The notes below the pieces were generated by a model. The model had not been told where the DNA came from and did not search any database. It saw nothing but the letters and a program-made list of their open reading frames with translations. Below are positions 22,485-34,167 of a stretch of 64,000 nucleotides of DNA, piece by piece. This stretch comes from Molanna angustata (Eukaryota > Arthropoda > Insecta > Trichoptera > Molannidae), in the NCBI GenBank assembly GCA_963576475.1, contig OY754981.1:21115683-21179682 (forward strand). The letters are read 5' to 3'. Position 1 is the stretch's first letter. The number at the start of each line of letters is the position of its first letter. The translations under genes were made by a program, and so were the position numbers.

Positions 22485-23619
22485 CAGTGTTAAAATTAAA
22501 TAGTGAAACTAAAACTAATTAGTGTTTTCATTTATACCTCATATATTTTAATTACCAATCAAAATATGTTTAATGTCATAAATTGTAGATGCTCTTCGGA
22601 ATATCATTATTGAATCTTGGATTTCACATAATATTATGTATCAGTTTAAATTAATAATTAATTTTACATTCAGCGCAGGAAATAGAGATTATAAAAAAAT
22701 ATTGATTGAATTAATTTATATTCAATTGTATTATACTGACAGAAAAATTGGTAGAAAAAAATTAGATAGTCTTAGTTTTAAGCATTTTGTATAATTCTGG
22801 GTCTTACTTCTTTTGTTTGTTTTTGTATTGTTTTATATTTTGAATGTCTTTTTTTCATTGTATATTTTCATTCAATAAAACAATCAAATTATTGTTTTTT
22901 ATATGCACAATAAAGTCACTGTTACTTTAATTTAGTTTGAACCCGATCTTGTGATAAAATCATAGAGTTGAATATTAAATTTCAAGATAAATCATTAATT
23001 TTTATCAATCATTAACTTGATTATTTTGGATTATATCAAATCTCGAGTCTTATCAAGTTATTTTTAATGTGATATAGGTATTACAATTTACTTGTAAGTT
23101 TCTCTGAAAAATGTAATTGATTTTATTGTAGTATAACATATTGCATCTTCAGATGTTGTATGACTATACTTATATCAGATTCTAAATCATGTTAATAACA
23201 TAACAATACTTATTATCACATACTAAGTCATATCATTTGTACAAATTGGGTTTACATTTTGATTTTATATTTTTAAATTAATTTAAAGGTGATTGTATGT
23301 TTATTTTGTCTATAATATTATTTCTCACCATTTTTCAAAAATTTATAAGTGGAGCTGAAGAGTTACATATTTTTCACATTGGGTAGCAAAAAATAGACTG
23401 TTCTATATATAAACAATATATTTTTGAATATGATTTTGATTTAGACTGGTGTGTGGGTATACATAGATGTGTTGTTCTCCCTTTTATACTGCACACCCGC
23501 ACACCTTTCGCTGGTTACCCCACATTGTGGGATATGCCGTGATGGTATGAATGAATGAATGAATGATTTTGATTTTATTTATGGAATTTCATCTGTTTAG
23601 GAAGCATATTTATTAAATT

Positions 23620-24276
23620 AAGGGGGCGCCAGCTGCCAACAGACCATTTTTTTCAATTTGATATTGCATCATAACGAATCATTTTGAAAAAAAAATAACT
23701 TAGATAGTTTGGATATTAATAAAGAAAAATATTCCTTAACTTTTTAATTATGTAGAAAAATAATAAGCATATTAAGATTTTTTACATTTATCTTATATTT
23801 CTAGAAAACTAAGGCATAGAGTAATATATATTTTATAAATAAGGACTAAAATATCTGGAAAAAAATGTCATGACATTTGCATTAATGCTTCAAGTTTAAG
23901 AAACCAAAAATACTTTTATTTCGCAATGGCGCTGAATAGAAAATAAATGTTTTTTAGGTTTCGTCACTAAACTTGAAGCATTAATGCAAATGCCACGACA
24001 TATTTTTCCACATATTTTTGTCTTCTTAAATATATAAAAAAAAATTATATTGCTCTATGCCTTATAGTTTATTAAAAATATAAGATGAACATTGAAAATC
24101 GGGGTACGCCATTATTTTTCTACAATAATATATACAGAACTTTATCAAAAAGTTAAGTAATATTTTTCTTTATTAATATACAAACTAAGTTATTTTTTTC
24201 AAAACGATTTGATTGGTCATAGTGATGGTATATCAAATTGACAAATAGGTATGCTGGCAGCAGGGACCCTCTTAAT
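23620..24276. mobile_element. Long foldback element with TTAA ends (piggyBac-like MITE?)
   Basis: The ends read TTAAGGGGGCGCCAGCTGCC and TGGCAGCAGGGACCCTCTTAA, giving imperfect inverted termini next to TTAA on both sides. The arms remain complementary for most of about 640 bp (for example AAGTTATTTTTTTC / AAAAAAAAATAACTT, and CTTCAAGTTTA / AACTTGAAG). TTAA duplication suggests piggyBac mobilisation. A diverged partial copy is at 53,719-54,065. Confidence 0.6.
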
Positions 24277-24334
24277 TGAAAAATGAATCCACATGCTTGA
24301 TTTATTTCGTCTTATGAATACATTATCGATACTA

Positions 24335-24465
24335 ATGCGCCCAAATGGCTAACGCACATTAGTAATTCAGTATATGTTGTATTAATTCTTGCTTAGTTTT
24401 TGGGAATGTATGAAAAGTGTTTGTCCTTGTTTCGAAGATATTCATTCTTTTTAAAAAATAATCTC
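24335..24465 (+). repeat. SINE family A, worn copy 3
   Basis: It carries AATGGCTAACGCACATTAGT and the body TTCTTGCTTAGTTTTTGGGAATG, with an A/T-rich end near 24,455. The B box is lost. Confidence 0.5.
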
Positions 24466-24642
24466 AAAGCTCCATTTATGAAATGTTCCAATAACCAATC
24501 GGTATCATTTGTTATCTTCTCTTTTCTTTTTGCATCATACACCCACACACACATATAAGGCACTAGATCACATTCATGTTAGGTGTGCACGCATACACGC
24601 AGTTTTTGTTTTATGCTTGGCGGTGCTTGCTTGCTCGGTCAG

Positions 24643-24850
24643 GCTTTGACGGCTTGGGGGACGTGATGAGACCGGGTGGTACTGCCTCACTGACGAGCGA
24701 CTCGGCTGGGATTGCAGGAGGTGTACAACAGCAACAGCAGCAGGGACAGCAACAGCAGCCAGGGAAGGTGCTCACAGGTGACCTGGACTCCTCACTCGCG
24801 TCTCTGGCCAACAACCTGAGCATAAACAAGGGGGCGCAGCAGAATGTCAA
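24643..24850 (+). CDS. lap: lap exon (conserved GFDGLGD and DLDSSLASL blocks, poly-Gln)
   Basis: The exon starts at GFDGLGDVMRP (PICALM: GFDELGGLLKP) and later contains TGDLDSSLASLANNLSI, which matches the conserved DLDSSLANLVGNL block implicated in clathrin binding. Between them is a Gln run (about 10 Gln with one Gly) coded by CAG/CAA repeats near 24,726-24,766. The acceptor is CGGTCAG and the donor CAA|GTGAGT, with phase 1 in and phase 2 out. A 7.55-kb intron carrying the Penelope-like inverted dimer precedes it. Extra alternatively used exons in that intron cannot be excluded. Confidence 0.93.
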
Positions 24851-25739
24851 GTGAGTTGTCATCTCAACATTTTAATCAGTAAAAACCTGCCCAAGGAAAA
24901 ACATGTAAAAAATTACACAATAATCAAAGACATATTACCCTTTACCAGAGTGCAAGTAGATGATCAATAAAAAAATTTAAATAGTTGATACCTACAGAAT
25001 TTTTGTTATAAATAGTGAATTTGAATTGATATTTGTTTTGTTTATTATTATTTTCTAATTGTTGAAGTTAGTTACCAGTCTTAAATTTGCCTCTATTTTC
25101 CTGAATTACATGAAAATTCTTCGAAACATTACTGTTCCAATGCGCAATTGTACGAATAGCAATTTTTCGAAATCAGTTATCAGAATGACAATTGTCCAAA
25201 AGCAAATTATTCAAACTAACATTTGTTAGATTTTTATTATAATATACTTGATGTAGTACTCTGTGCAAAAAGTGAGTCATGGAATAGTGCGCGTTTTGGT
25301 TGGCAACATATTTCAGTTTTCCTTACATTTCAACACATCCTAGATAACTGTTCTCTGAATCTTAATAAACAAAGTGTTTTTTATGACAAATAAATCTGAA
25401 AACAATTCACATTAGTCATTATTCTCTATAGACAAACAATGTGGTCTGTCAACTAAAACGTCAAAAATCCCCCGGAAAAATGCCTCACTTCAATTCATAC
25501 AAAATTTGCTAACTACTACATCTAGTATATCATAATAAATATCTATGGTTTATTCCTCTCACAATGCTACCAACATGACGTCATAAAAATTCAAACAGTT
25601 GTAATTTCTGATAATTGTGTGTTCGTAAAATTGTTTTTCGAACAAATGTGATTTGAATAATTGCCATTCGTAAAATTGATTTTCGTAAAATTGAGCATTC
25701 GAATAATTTTCCTGTCACCATTTTCCTGAACCACACCAC

Positions 25740-25914
25740 CACATTGTGTGCGCACTATACCTCGAGACAGAAATTATGTATCGGAAAGAATAAATGAAGT
25801 ATGTCGGACAAAGAAATCATACAATATAAGGAACGGAAGAAGAGATAGGGGTCGTCCAAGAAGAGGATGACCATGTGAATAACACTCTAAAAGAGTGATA
25901 TGTATGGATCTTGG

Positions 25915-25917
<3 letters not shown>
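25740..25917 (+). pseudogene. RTE-like LINE 3' remnant followed by (TA)n
   Basis: Frameshifted plus-strand frames give EVCRTKKSYNIRNGRR, then RGRPRR and VNNTLKE, a worn match to the RT C-terminal DRLTKKVYKSDKRGTKSRGR region of the LINE at 27,454-28,079. A TA tract follows directly, perhaps as the 3' tail. Its start (GTGCGCACTATACCTCGAGA) resembles the inner arm of the inverted repeat at 33.4-33.6 kb. Confidence 0.45.

Positions 25918-25993
<76 letters not shown>
25918..25993. repeat. (TA)n microsatellite
   Basis: About 75 bp of uninterrupted TA. Confidence 0.95.
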
Positions 25994-25996
<3 letters not shown>

Positions 25997-26039
25997 GCAA
26001 TACTTGTTGCGTCACCTATGTGAAATTCGTATAGGGTTG

Positions 26040-26395
26040 TTGCTTCCACCAACTTTTCGCGTCCGGTATACGGACGCAAGATAATTTTCACGCCAAAAAC
26101 TACCATTCTGTTGCTTATACCATAGAGAATCAACTGGCAAAAATTTACATGGAAGCAAAAAAAATATCAAAATATCTTGAAATGAATATTATTAGTTCAA
26201 CCATTGGCCGCACGGAGATTTGTTCAGTGTATATTTTGAAGGTGTATATTTTTACTAAGCCACCGATCGTTTTGCATCCGCGGCAAAATATTACATGTTG
26301 ACCTTGGCCGCACGGAGATTTGTTCGGAGTATATTTTGAAGGTGATTTATATATATGGCTCCGATCGTCTTGCGTCTGCACTCAATACTCTTCAA
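26040..26395. repeat. Tandem-duplicated segment with GGCCGCACGGAG
   Basis: TTGGCCGCACGGAGATTTGT through CCGATCGT[TC]TTGC occurs twice, starting near 26,205 and 26,304 (period about 99 bp). The palindrome-like GTCCGGTATACGGAC lies at about 26,061-26,075. Related GGACGC/GTGAAAACT words occur in the tandem array at 32.6-32.96 kb. Confidence 0.55.
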
Positions 26396-26463
26396 GCATG
26401 TCTCTGTGACCTTCGCGATAAAATGAATACAATTCAACGCATTTTAAATATTGCCTTGAAAAA

Positions 26464-26700
26464 GCGCGTACCTACCTACTTACTTTTATTTTTACGACTT
26501 CATACAACTGTCGATATATGTATTGATACCTACTCTCTCTCGTGCGCGTACCTACTTACTTTCAGTTTTACAAAGTTCATACTATATGTTGATTTGATTA
26601 TTGTTACTCTCTCATGCGCGTACCTACTTACTTTTATTTTTACATCGTTCATAAAACTATCAATTTGTTTATTGTTACTCTGATGCGCGTACCTACTTAC
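26464..26700. repeat. Minisatellite with GCGCGTACCTAC
   Basis: Four units start GCGCGTACCTACTTAC at about 26,464, 26,544, 26,616 and 26,685 (spacing 69-80 bp), each followed by a TTTTA-rich part and TATTGTTACTCTC. Confidence 0.75.
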
Positions 26701-26705
26701 TTACT

Positions 26706-27430
26706 ATTGCAATGTTAATATTTTTTATAGAAAATTAAATTATCTCGTTTTGGTGTTTCGGCTTGTTTCGATATTTTTAAAAACTTTGGAAATATAGGCA
26801 GTTAAACACATAAATTTATCATGATAAATATTTTTATTAATAAAAAATGTTTGAGAATTTCTAGAATTTTTTTGAAAACATCAATTTGATATTTTTTATT
26901 TATCTATATTTTGTGTGTCTTGACGTCTGTGTGTCCCCCCCCCCTTATAACATTTGATTAGCTCAATGCACAGAGCCCAAAATTTCAGAATATATAAATA
27001 GTAATAGGCCTACAAAACTTTTATACTCAGAATTTTGAATTTTCGTTTCAGTCAGGGGTTATCAACTTTTGAATTTTTACTTTATTTTTCCATATATCTC
27101 AGAAACCATAAAAGCTAGAATGCTGAAAATTGGTACCACAAATAGACAAATAAATAATCTCAAATAAGTTTTTTAAAAATAATTCTTGAGTTTCTCAAAC
27201 ATTTTTTATTAGGAAAAACATTTTTTATGATAAATTTATGTGTTTAACGGCCTATATTTCCAAAGTTTTAAAAAATATCGAAAAACGCCGAAATACCCCA
27301 ACTAGATAATTTAATTTTCTATAAAAAATATTAACATTGTAGCAGTACATCTCAATTTCTTTTTAACAATTTTTATTGAAATTGAATTTAGTGACGACTT
27401 CGCTTCATACAATTTGTATGATAGTCCCAT
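26706..27430. repeat. Foldback repeat, related to 61.1-61.6 kb
   Basis: The left arm (CAATGTTAATATTTTTTATA) and the right arm (TATAAAAAATATTAACATTG, about 27,325-27,344) are inverted copies, with pairing through the TTTCGATATTTTTAAAAACT region. The right arm and the following AATTTAGTGACGAC[TA]T...GCTTCATACAATTTGTATG recur at 61,480-61,660, near 30,395-30,425 and, inverted, near 48,310-48,500. Confidence 0.65.
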
Positions 27431-27453
27431 AGCCATACCATCACTCCATTTCC

Positions 27454-28079
27454 CTATTTGGGGTAGGCAGAGAGAACCGAATTCCAGACTCCTCTCTCTT
27501 GAAATACCTTCCTCGCTTCATTTATGTTCATACATCGTCTCATACACGCTCTTCTATTATTCTTACTTCTAACATCACCATCTTTCAAAATCCCATTTAT
27601 GTGATCGTGCCAAATTTTTATTGGCCGTCCTCTACTTTTCGTTCCTCTTTTATCAGACTTGTATACTTTTTTTGTTAGACGGTCATCTTTCATTCTTTCT
27701 ATGTGGCCGAACCACCTTAGGGCATTTATTTTAATCTTACTTACGATATTTCTTTCATTCATACATTCTCGTCTAATATCCTCATTTCTTATTCTATCAT
27801 ATATCGTTTTACCACACATTCGTCTTAGTGACCTCATTTCAACCGAGTTAATTCTACTTTCATGCGTCTTCTGCCATGTCCATGTCTCACTAGCATACAT
27901 AAGAGTCGGTGCGACGATACCATTGTGTACCGCGAGCTTCGCTTGCCTCGATATAATTGGGTCTGCCATTACCGGTCTTAATGCACCGTTCACTCTATTA
28001 CCTGCCGTTACTCTCCTTTCAATATCTTTTTCCAATCTTCCATCACGCTGAAACATGCTTCCTAAGTATGGTATGGTAG
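27454..28079 (-). pseudogene. RTE-like LINE reverse transcriptase C-terminal fragment
   Basis: A 200-codon open minus-strand frame preceded by TIPYLGSMFQRDG. It contains RVTAGNRVNGALRPVM, VAPTLMYASETWTWQK, RINSVEMRSLRRMCGKT, IYDRIRNEDIR and ALRWFGHIERM, then RGRPIKIWHDHI. This is the well-known C-terminal part of non-LTR reverse transcriptases of the RTE type (YLGS, YGSETW, R.LRW.GH). It is truncated at about 28,079, so the catalytic RT palm and endonuclease are missing. The frame is intact, which suggests a fairly young insertion. Confidence 0.88.
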
Positions 28080-28240
28080 TCGTCTATACACATTACACAA
28101 TATATTATGTAAGAAGACCTTATAGTTTGTTACTTTATCTCCAAACATACATACATACCATCAGGCTGTTTTCATATTCCGGGTTGGAAAAGAGGACTGA
28201 TCTCCATACTGTCCACGTATTTGGATGGTAAAATCATGAC
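28080..28240 (+). repeat. Interspersed repeat R (TAAGAAGACTT...CTGGGTAG)
   Basis: TAAGAAGACCTTATAGTTTG ... CATACATACATACCATCA[GT]GCTGTTTTCATATTC recurs at about 30,445-30,560 and 61,675-61,790, where it leads to the CATGTGTTACATGCAACTAG satellite unit. These look like copies of one larger element. Confidence 0.6.
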
Positions 28241-28569
28241 AATAGCCATGTGATCAATAACATCAGGTATTTTTTTTTCATGAATGCGGGTTTGTTATTT
28301 AAAAATACGCACTTACATCATTTAATTTCCGAAACTGAAAGTTTATTGGGTAAGAAATATTCTGCACTAAGTTGTATTATTTTTATGCACAACAGATATT
28401 TAATGTATTTTAAACTCAAGGAGACAAGTCCCGTCAATCGGTGAAATCAAAACCCTCACGATTACCCATATCAAGGATATCATTTTCATGTGGATTCTAT
28501 AATATCTTAAGATATCTAATATAATTATATCCAGGATTTCACTTCTTGGCCGGACTTGCCCCCTGATCT

Positions 28570-28930
28570 AGTCGTATTTGTCAAATCTTTTTATAAATAT
28601 CTTAACATTATGTAGTGCGATGATCTGCACATATGTATAATATAGAGATATTAAAAATAAACATTGCGCACAGACAATTAAAAAGTAATTGTAGTGTATG
28701 TAACTCACACTACATTAGTACTGAATAGTTCAACGATCTATACTTAAAATAATGTAAGAGATATTAAAACTAAACATTCACACAAACAATTAAAAAGTTA
28801 ATTAAGTATACATAACTCTTAACATAATGAAAGATATATTAAAACTAAACATTCCGCACAAACAATTAAAAAGTAACTTACTCCAAGTACTAATTTGTTC
28901 AATGATCTGCACTAAGTATATAAAGATACA
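28570..28930. repeat. Tandem repeat with TTAAAACTAAACATTC
   Basis: Units with AGATATTAAAACTAAACATT then CACAAACAATTAAAAAGT start near 28,646, 28,758 and 28,830 (uneven spacing of 112 and 72 bp). Confidence 0.6.
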
Positions 28931-29399
28931 TTGAAGTCTAAAATGTTTTACTATACTTTTTGAGTGATTTAAGTCTAACCTATGTATCTTAATTGAAATA
29001 AAATCATCAAAATATACACAAAATAATTGAAAAATATTTGTTTTTCGTAAACATTTTTATGTTAAATTATTTATTAAAATATATACGTAAAACAATAATT
29101 ATTTTCTTCTGCCAAATATTTTGCACAAAATGATTCGATATTATCTGCAATGTATACCTACTAAGTATGTCGTATATGCCATTTAGAAAAAAATAATTGA
29201 TAGTGTATTTTTTAACTTATAGGGTGTATCGTAATTGTTTAAAATGTAGAAAACGATAACTATATTAAAGTAACCTCGAGGGAATTTATTATAATATGGT
29301 GCATGAGTTAGTAATTCAGTTTTAATAATGTATTTCGTAATATTTAGAATTAAAGGTTGTTCTTTCAAAATAATTGTCTTAAGTCTATCATTATTTTCT

Positions 29400-29800
29400 T
29401 TTTACGGTGCCACTATTTTTACGACCGGAATTGGCGGGAAAAGCGTTTTCCCGCCAAAAAGTGTCTATTTACACGACAAATTTTCTGACGTCGTCTATGT
29501 TTTTAGGTCATTTATAACCATAGAAAGAGCAGATAAATCAAAATACAAAAATATTTTTATTGTCATTTTTTCAATGGTCATAAAAATGCATCATGGAAAC
29601 CAACTTGAAGAAAAAATAAATAATATAGGCATCTCATTACATTTACTTAATTTTATAAATCATTTTTTTATCGAGATCTACAATTATAACAAAGTATAAA
29701 CAAAGGTAAATATTTTTATAACTTGAATGCGTTTTTTGTGGTTATTTTTGGTTTTCGTCTATGGTTGAGTCGTGTAAATAGTCGTAGCCTTCTTTTTAAT
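29400..29800 (+). repeat. Repeat shared with 56.69-56.85 kb (inverted)
   Basis: GAGATCTACAATTATAACAA then AGTATAAACAAAGGTAAATA and TTTTTGGTTTTCGTCTATGG (29,670-29,775) are found inverted at 56,700-56,830. An open frame of 123 codons at 29,328-29,699 is Phe/Ile-rich with no known domain and is probably chance. Confidence 0.6.
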
Positions 29801-30029
29801 AATAGATATTCTTCATTTTGAGATGTGGATAATATGTTCATCTGATTTTTAGCGCAATAATCCGTGACATTAAATTTGAGCTAAAAATATCTAATTATTG
29901 CGTAATCTTGGTGATAAAACCTAAGTATATTTTATAGACAGAAAATATAAGGCCCTTACTAGGCGAAACGCGTCCTAATAATAAGAATAAAATTCATATT
30001 TATTTATTTATCTTTTTGTACATAATATA

Positions 30030-30115
30030 AACAAATATAAAGCACACTAGCGGGCTTATTGCCATTAGGCAATTTTTTCCAAGCAACCAGATTGACAGAA
30101 TTATATATGTACCTA
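30030..30115 (-). repeat. SINE family B, 3' fragment
   Basis: GCTTATTGCCATTAGGCAAT then TTTTTCCAAGCAACCAG matches inverted GGCAATAAAC...ACTGGTTAGTTGGAAGAAATGGCCAT of the 45.6-kb copy. Confidence 0.4.
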
Positions 30116-30394
30116 CATCAACAAAAAATAAAAGCTAAAAAAGAACAAAGAAAATATACATAACACCAAGATAAACAATAAAAAAAATAAAATAATAGCA
30201 TAACAAAAAAAAAAGGATTGGGAAAGAACAAGAAGAGGAAACCGAGATCAGGTGTCAAGGGGTAAATACTCCTTCTTTAGTAAATATTACGTAGCAAAGG
30301 GAAGGAAGGAAAAGGAGAGGGATCAGGTATTTTCGGAGAGATATCCCTGCTTTAGTCTTTTCTTGAAAATGGAAAGCGAGTTTGACGAAGAATA

Positions 30395-30870
30395 TAGTGA
30401 CGACATTGCTTCATACAATTTGTATGGAAGTAGCCTACTCACAATATATAAGAAGACTTAATAATTTGATACTAATCTCCCAACATACATACATACCATC
30501 ATGCTGTTTTCATATTCTGGGTAGGATCAAAGGACTGACCTCCATACTATCCTATCTTGACATACATACCTAGGTACATGTGTTGTATAGAAAACCAAAT
30601 ATCTTAAAATATTAAATAATTTGTATTTATGGGTTTATAGTTTGGTACTTACCTATTCTTCAACTGTACATACTATCACTATCGACAGTTGGATCTCATG
30701 TGTTACATGCAACTAGTATAAAAAACAAAATATCTTAAAATATTCAATAATTTGGATTAATGATTTTATAGTTTGGTACTTATTCTTCAACTATACATAC
30801 TATCGCTATCGACAGTTGGATCTCGTGTGTTTCATGCAACTAGTTTTATAATAGTCAAGATTTCAATCGA
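30395..30870 (+). repeat. Copy of repeat R with 70-bp satellite units
   Basis: It begins GACGACATTGCTTCATACAA and includes the TAAGAAGACTTAATA block. Then come two diverged units with TCGACAGTTGGATCTC[AG]TGTGTT and CATGCAACTAGT (30,685-30,845). The same order occurs at 61.6-61.95 kb. Confidence 0.65.
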
Positions 30871-31294
30871 ATATTGATTTTCGTTCAGTGTGTTAGTTTC
30901 TTTAAAAATGATCAAATTTATAATAGTCGAGGTATCCATCGAATATTGATATTCATTTTCGTTCAGTGTTTTAGTTCCTAAATATTGATCCAACCATCAA
31001 TTTGTTTAAAAGAACTTTGTTCTCTTAACATATCGACAATGTTTCAAGCCAGGATACGCGATATTTGTATGTAGGGTCTATATTTTTTACGGTTTTTCCA
31101 ACTTTAAAGTCAAATAGTAAAACCGGAGCCCATATTCGGACGATAGACACTCTGATTATTGATTATGTACCACAATCAGAAGCATAGGCGGCTCGTGATT
31201 GAAATTATCTGCAGTTCATTTTTACATAAACATAATATGTAGGTATCATGTTTATAAATTTATTTAAAATTATTTCTCACGTAACTCTTGCTTA

Positions 31295-31400
31295 TCGGGG
31301 CTGGAAACACTAGGTAAATAAATTAGATGAAATTGTCGAATAGCAATGAAATGGCCACATGCGCAGGGTGCAAGGAAGTATTTATTATTATTTTTATATT
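31295..31400 (+). repeat. SINE family B, 3' fragment
   Basis: GGGGCTGGAAACACTAGGTA ... AATGGCCACATGCGCAGGGT then GCAAGGAAGTATTTATTATT matches the SINE B body and tail. Confidence 0.6.
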
Positions 31401-32599
31401 TATATATTTTTTCAATGGCGAGCCTTTGAATTTTGTTTTATTCTATTATTTATTTTGAAAGAAATAATGTTTGGGTACATATTAAATTTATATGATGTAC
31501 CTAGTACGTAAGTACTTCATCTAATAAATAGTGACATTAAACAAAGTAGGTACCTATGTAGTGTGTTTTATATAATATTTAAATAATGAATTTCCCCAAC
31601 ATTTTTTAACACAAAATTATCTTTTGACTAAATATATCACAACAAAAAAATCAAATAAAAACTTTTGTTATTTGTATAATATACGAGTACTTCAAAATAT
31701 ATAAAAGATTCATAAAATCCTAGATGTTATACTCCCGGTTGATATCTATATGAAAATTAAAAAAAAAGTTCAACGCTCTTAAATTTGTGCATGCCTTTCG
31801 ATTACAAGATTGTATAAAACTCTAGGATAGAAGAGATCAAATGTTTGTTGGTGTAACATCGTTGAAAAAACATTGAGATGGTCTTATGTTATAATAATGT
31901 AGTTTTCTTCAAAACTGCGTATAAAAACACCGTTGGACTCAACAGTAAGCTGTCAATAAATTGAACAATAATTCACAATATGATTCTAAACATCGTAGGT
32001 ATTTAAAAAAACATAGTTGTTAAATTGATAATATTAGTCCATCGACATTGAAATAAACATCCCTATAATATAGAACGAGCAATTTAATTGATATATTTTT
32101 TTTTATATCCTTATTGATATTACAAAAGATGTTTTTAATTTTACTCTGACACTAATGAACATTTGGACAAACTTCACAATCACACCACAGATGTTTGTCA
32201 TAACATTGTACGTAAGTTAATGTAAAATAATCCTTACAAATAATAAGTAAAATGTTGTTATTACGCATGTTGATGTTAACTCATTATGGACAGTATTGTC
32301 TTCAATACGCATGTCTGGAGCAAAGCACGGACCGGGACAGTGTTCTGTCCTTTTCTAACACATACCAATGAAGCGCTATCTGTGTCGCTCACAATCACGG
32401 ATCGGCAAAATTTCGTATTAGTATGAGATAATATGTAGAAAAATTACGTTCATATAAATTATGCACACAATCCTATAATATACGAATTTTGGCACTATAT
32501 ACAAACACGCATCTACTAACAAAGTTACTAGGTACCATTATAACGTATTTTTGCAAGTGTTTTGAATAAGTTTTTTTGATATAATATATATTTATTAAT

Positions 32600-32965
32600 T
32601 TTAGAATGCAGTGTAGTGCACTTATGTACACACTAAGAATCGCCTGTGTACAGAAGGCGTAGTAATAAAGCTAGAACAAATGGACGTGAAAACTATATAA
32701 AATATACGAAATATATAAAATATCGAAAAATATACACATGGACGCAAGTATGATGTCAATTATGCATAGGAAAGTTTTTTAATATACACCGGAAGTAGTA
32801 ATAAAGATAGAAAAATGGACGTGAAAACTATATGAAGAAATATATAAAATATACAAAAAATATACACCGGACGCAGTAATAAAGATAAAAAAATGGACGT
32901 GAAAACTATAGGAAGATATTTGTAAAATATACAAAAAATATACACATGGACGCAAGTATGAAAAT
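32600..32965. repeat. Tandem repeat with GGACGTGAAAACTATA
   Basis: Units of about 77 bp (AATGGACGTGAAAACTATA[TG], ATATAAAATATACAAAAAAT, ACACCGGACGCAGTAATAAA) start near 32,678, 32,813 and 32,892, with partial units around. Confidence 0.7.
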
Positions 32966-33157
32966 GACGTGTCAAACGTACCAAAATAGGATAAAACTGA
33001 ATATTTATATTTTTCAATTTACAAGAAAAACCTTATGGCTACAATGATTGTGAGCAACAAATAGCTCTAAATTCACTGACATAAACCTAAAATAATAAGT
33101 AGAAGTGGTGGACGCCGATCTGTCGGATATTTGGCGGACGCAAAAAATGTAGTGGGA

Positions 33158-33702
<545 letters not shown>

Positions 33703-33730
33703 ATTTTGTACTCGCGAAAACCTTAGATTT

Positions 33731-33944
<214 letters not shown>

Positions 33945-34064
33945 GAGAAGATGCATGAGTGTTGATGAGGCAATGAATGCATGTCAAGCTAATATAGTAA
34001 GTACATTGTATAATATATTATGGAAAGGTAATATCACAACCAATGTAAATTGTCTTATTTGAAG

Positions 34065-34167
34065 GGGAGTGCAATGGAATTCTCCAAAGAATGCGGCTAA
34101 ACCGGGAGCTGCTGGTTGGAGTCCCCAACCGATGGCAGCGACCACTGGAGCTGGTTACAGACCGATG
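34065..34167 (+). CDS. lap: lap exon (VQWNSP block)
   Basis: The frame reads GVQWNSPKNAAKPGAAGWSP, then QPMAATTGAGYRPM. It corresponds to the vertebrate VNWSQPGEKK...SNWQPK region. The acceptor TTATTTGAAG at 34,063-34,064 is not pyrimidine-perfect, but it gives AA|G for a continuous frame. The AG five bases further on would hit a stop. The donor is ATG|GTGAGA, with phase 2 in and phase 0 out. It starts only about 125 bp after the end of a (TA)n - inverted repeat - (TA)n block. Confidence 0.88.

Larger units (their letters stand above)
20773..22539. mobile_element. Penelope-like element, inverted dimer
   Basis: Positions 20,821-22,539 form an almost perfect palindrome of about 1.72 kb (two arms of about 836 bp with a 47-bp centre at 21,657-21,703). 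Each arm holds a GIY-YIG endonuclease end and a hammerhead-like motif near its outer end. A 12-bp direct repeat CATATATTTTAA lies at 20,761-20,772 and 22,540-22,551. It looks like a target duplication, leaving a 48-bp one-sided extension at the left, as described for Penelope-like elements. No reverse transcriptase is present. It lies in a lap intron. Confidence 0.72.
22552..24642 (+). other. lap intron: SINE/LINE tail and TTAA-flanked foldback
   Basis: No gene. At 23,445-23,575 there is a short retroelement-like segment ending in a (GAAT)n run. The long foldback at 23,625-24,275 and a worn SINE A (24,335-24,465) are listed separately. Confidence 0.5.

Noticed and set aside
29328..29699. 123-codon frame as a membrane protein
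   Set aside because: It overlaps an interspersed repeat, and its inverted copy at 56.7 kb does not keep the frame.
30252..30461. Small gene with acidic C-terminal part (FDEEYSDDIASYN)
   Set aside because: The frame runs into repeat R, which occurs elsewhere without this frame, and it has no known domain.
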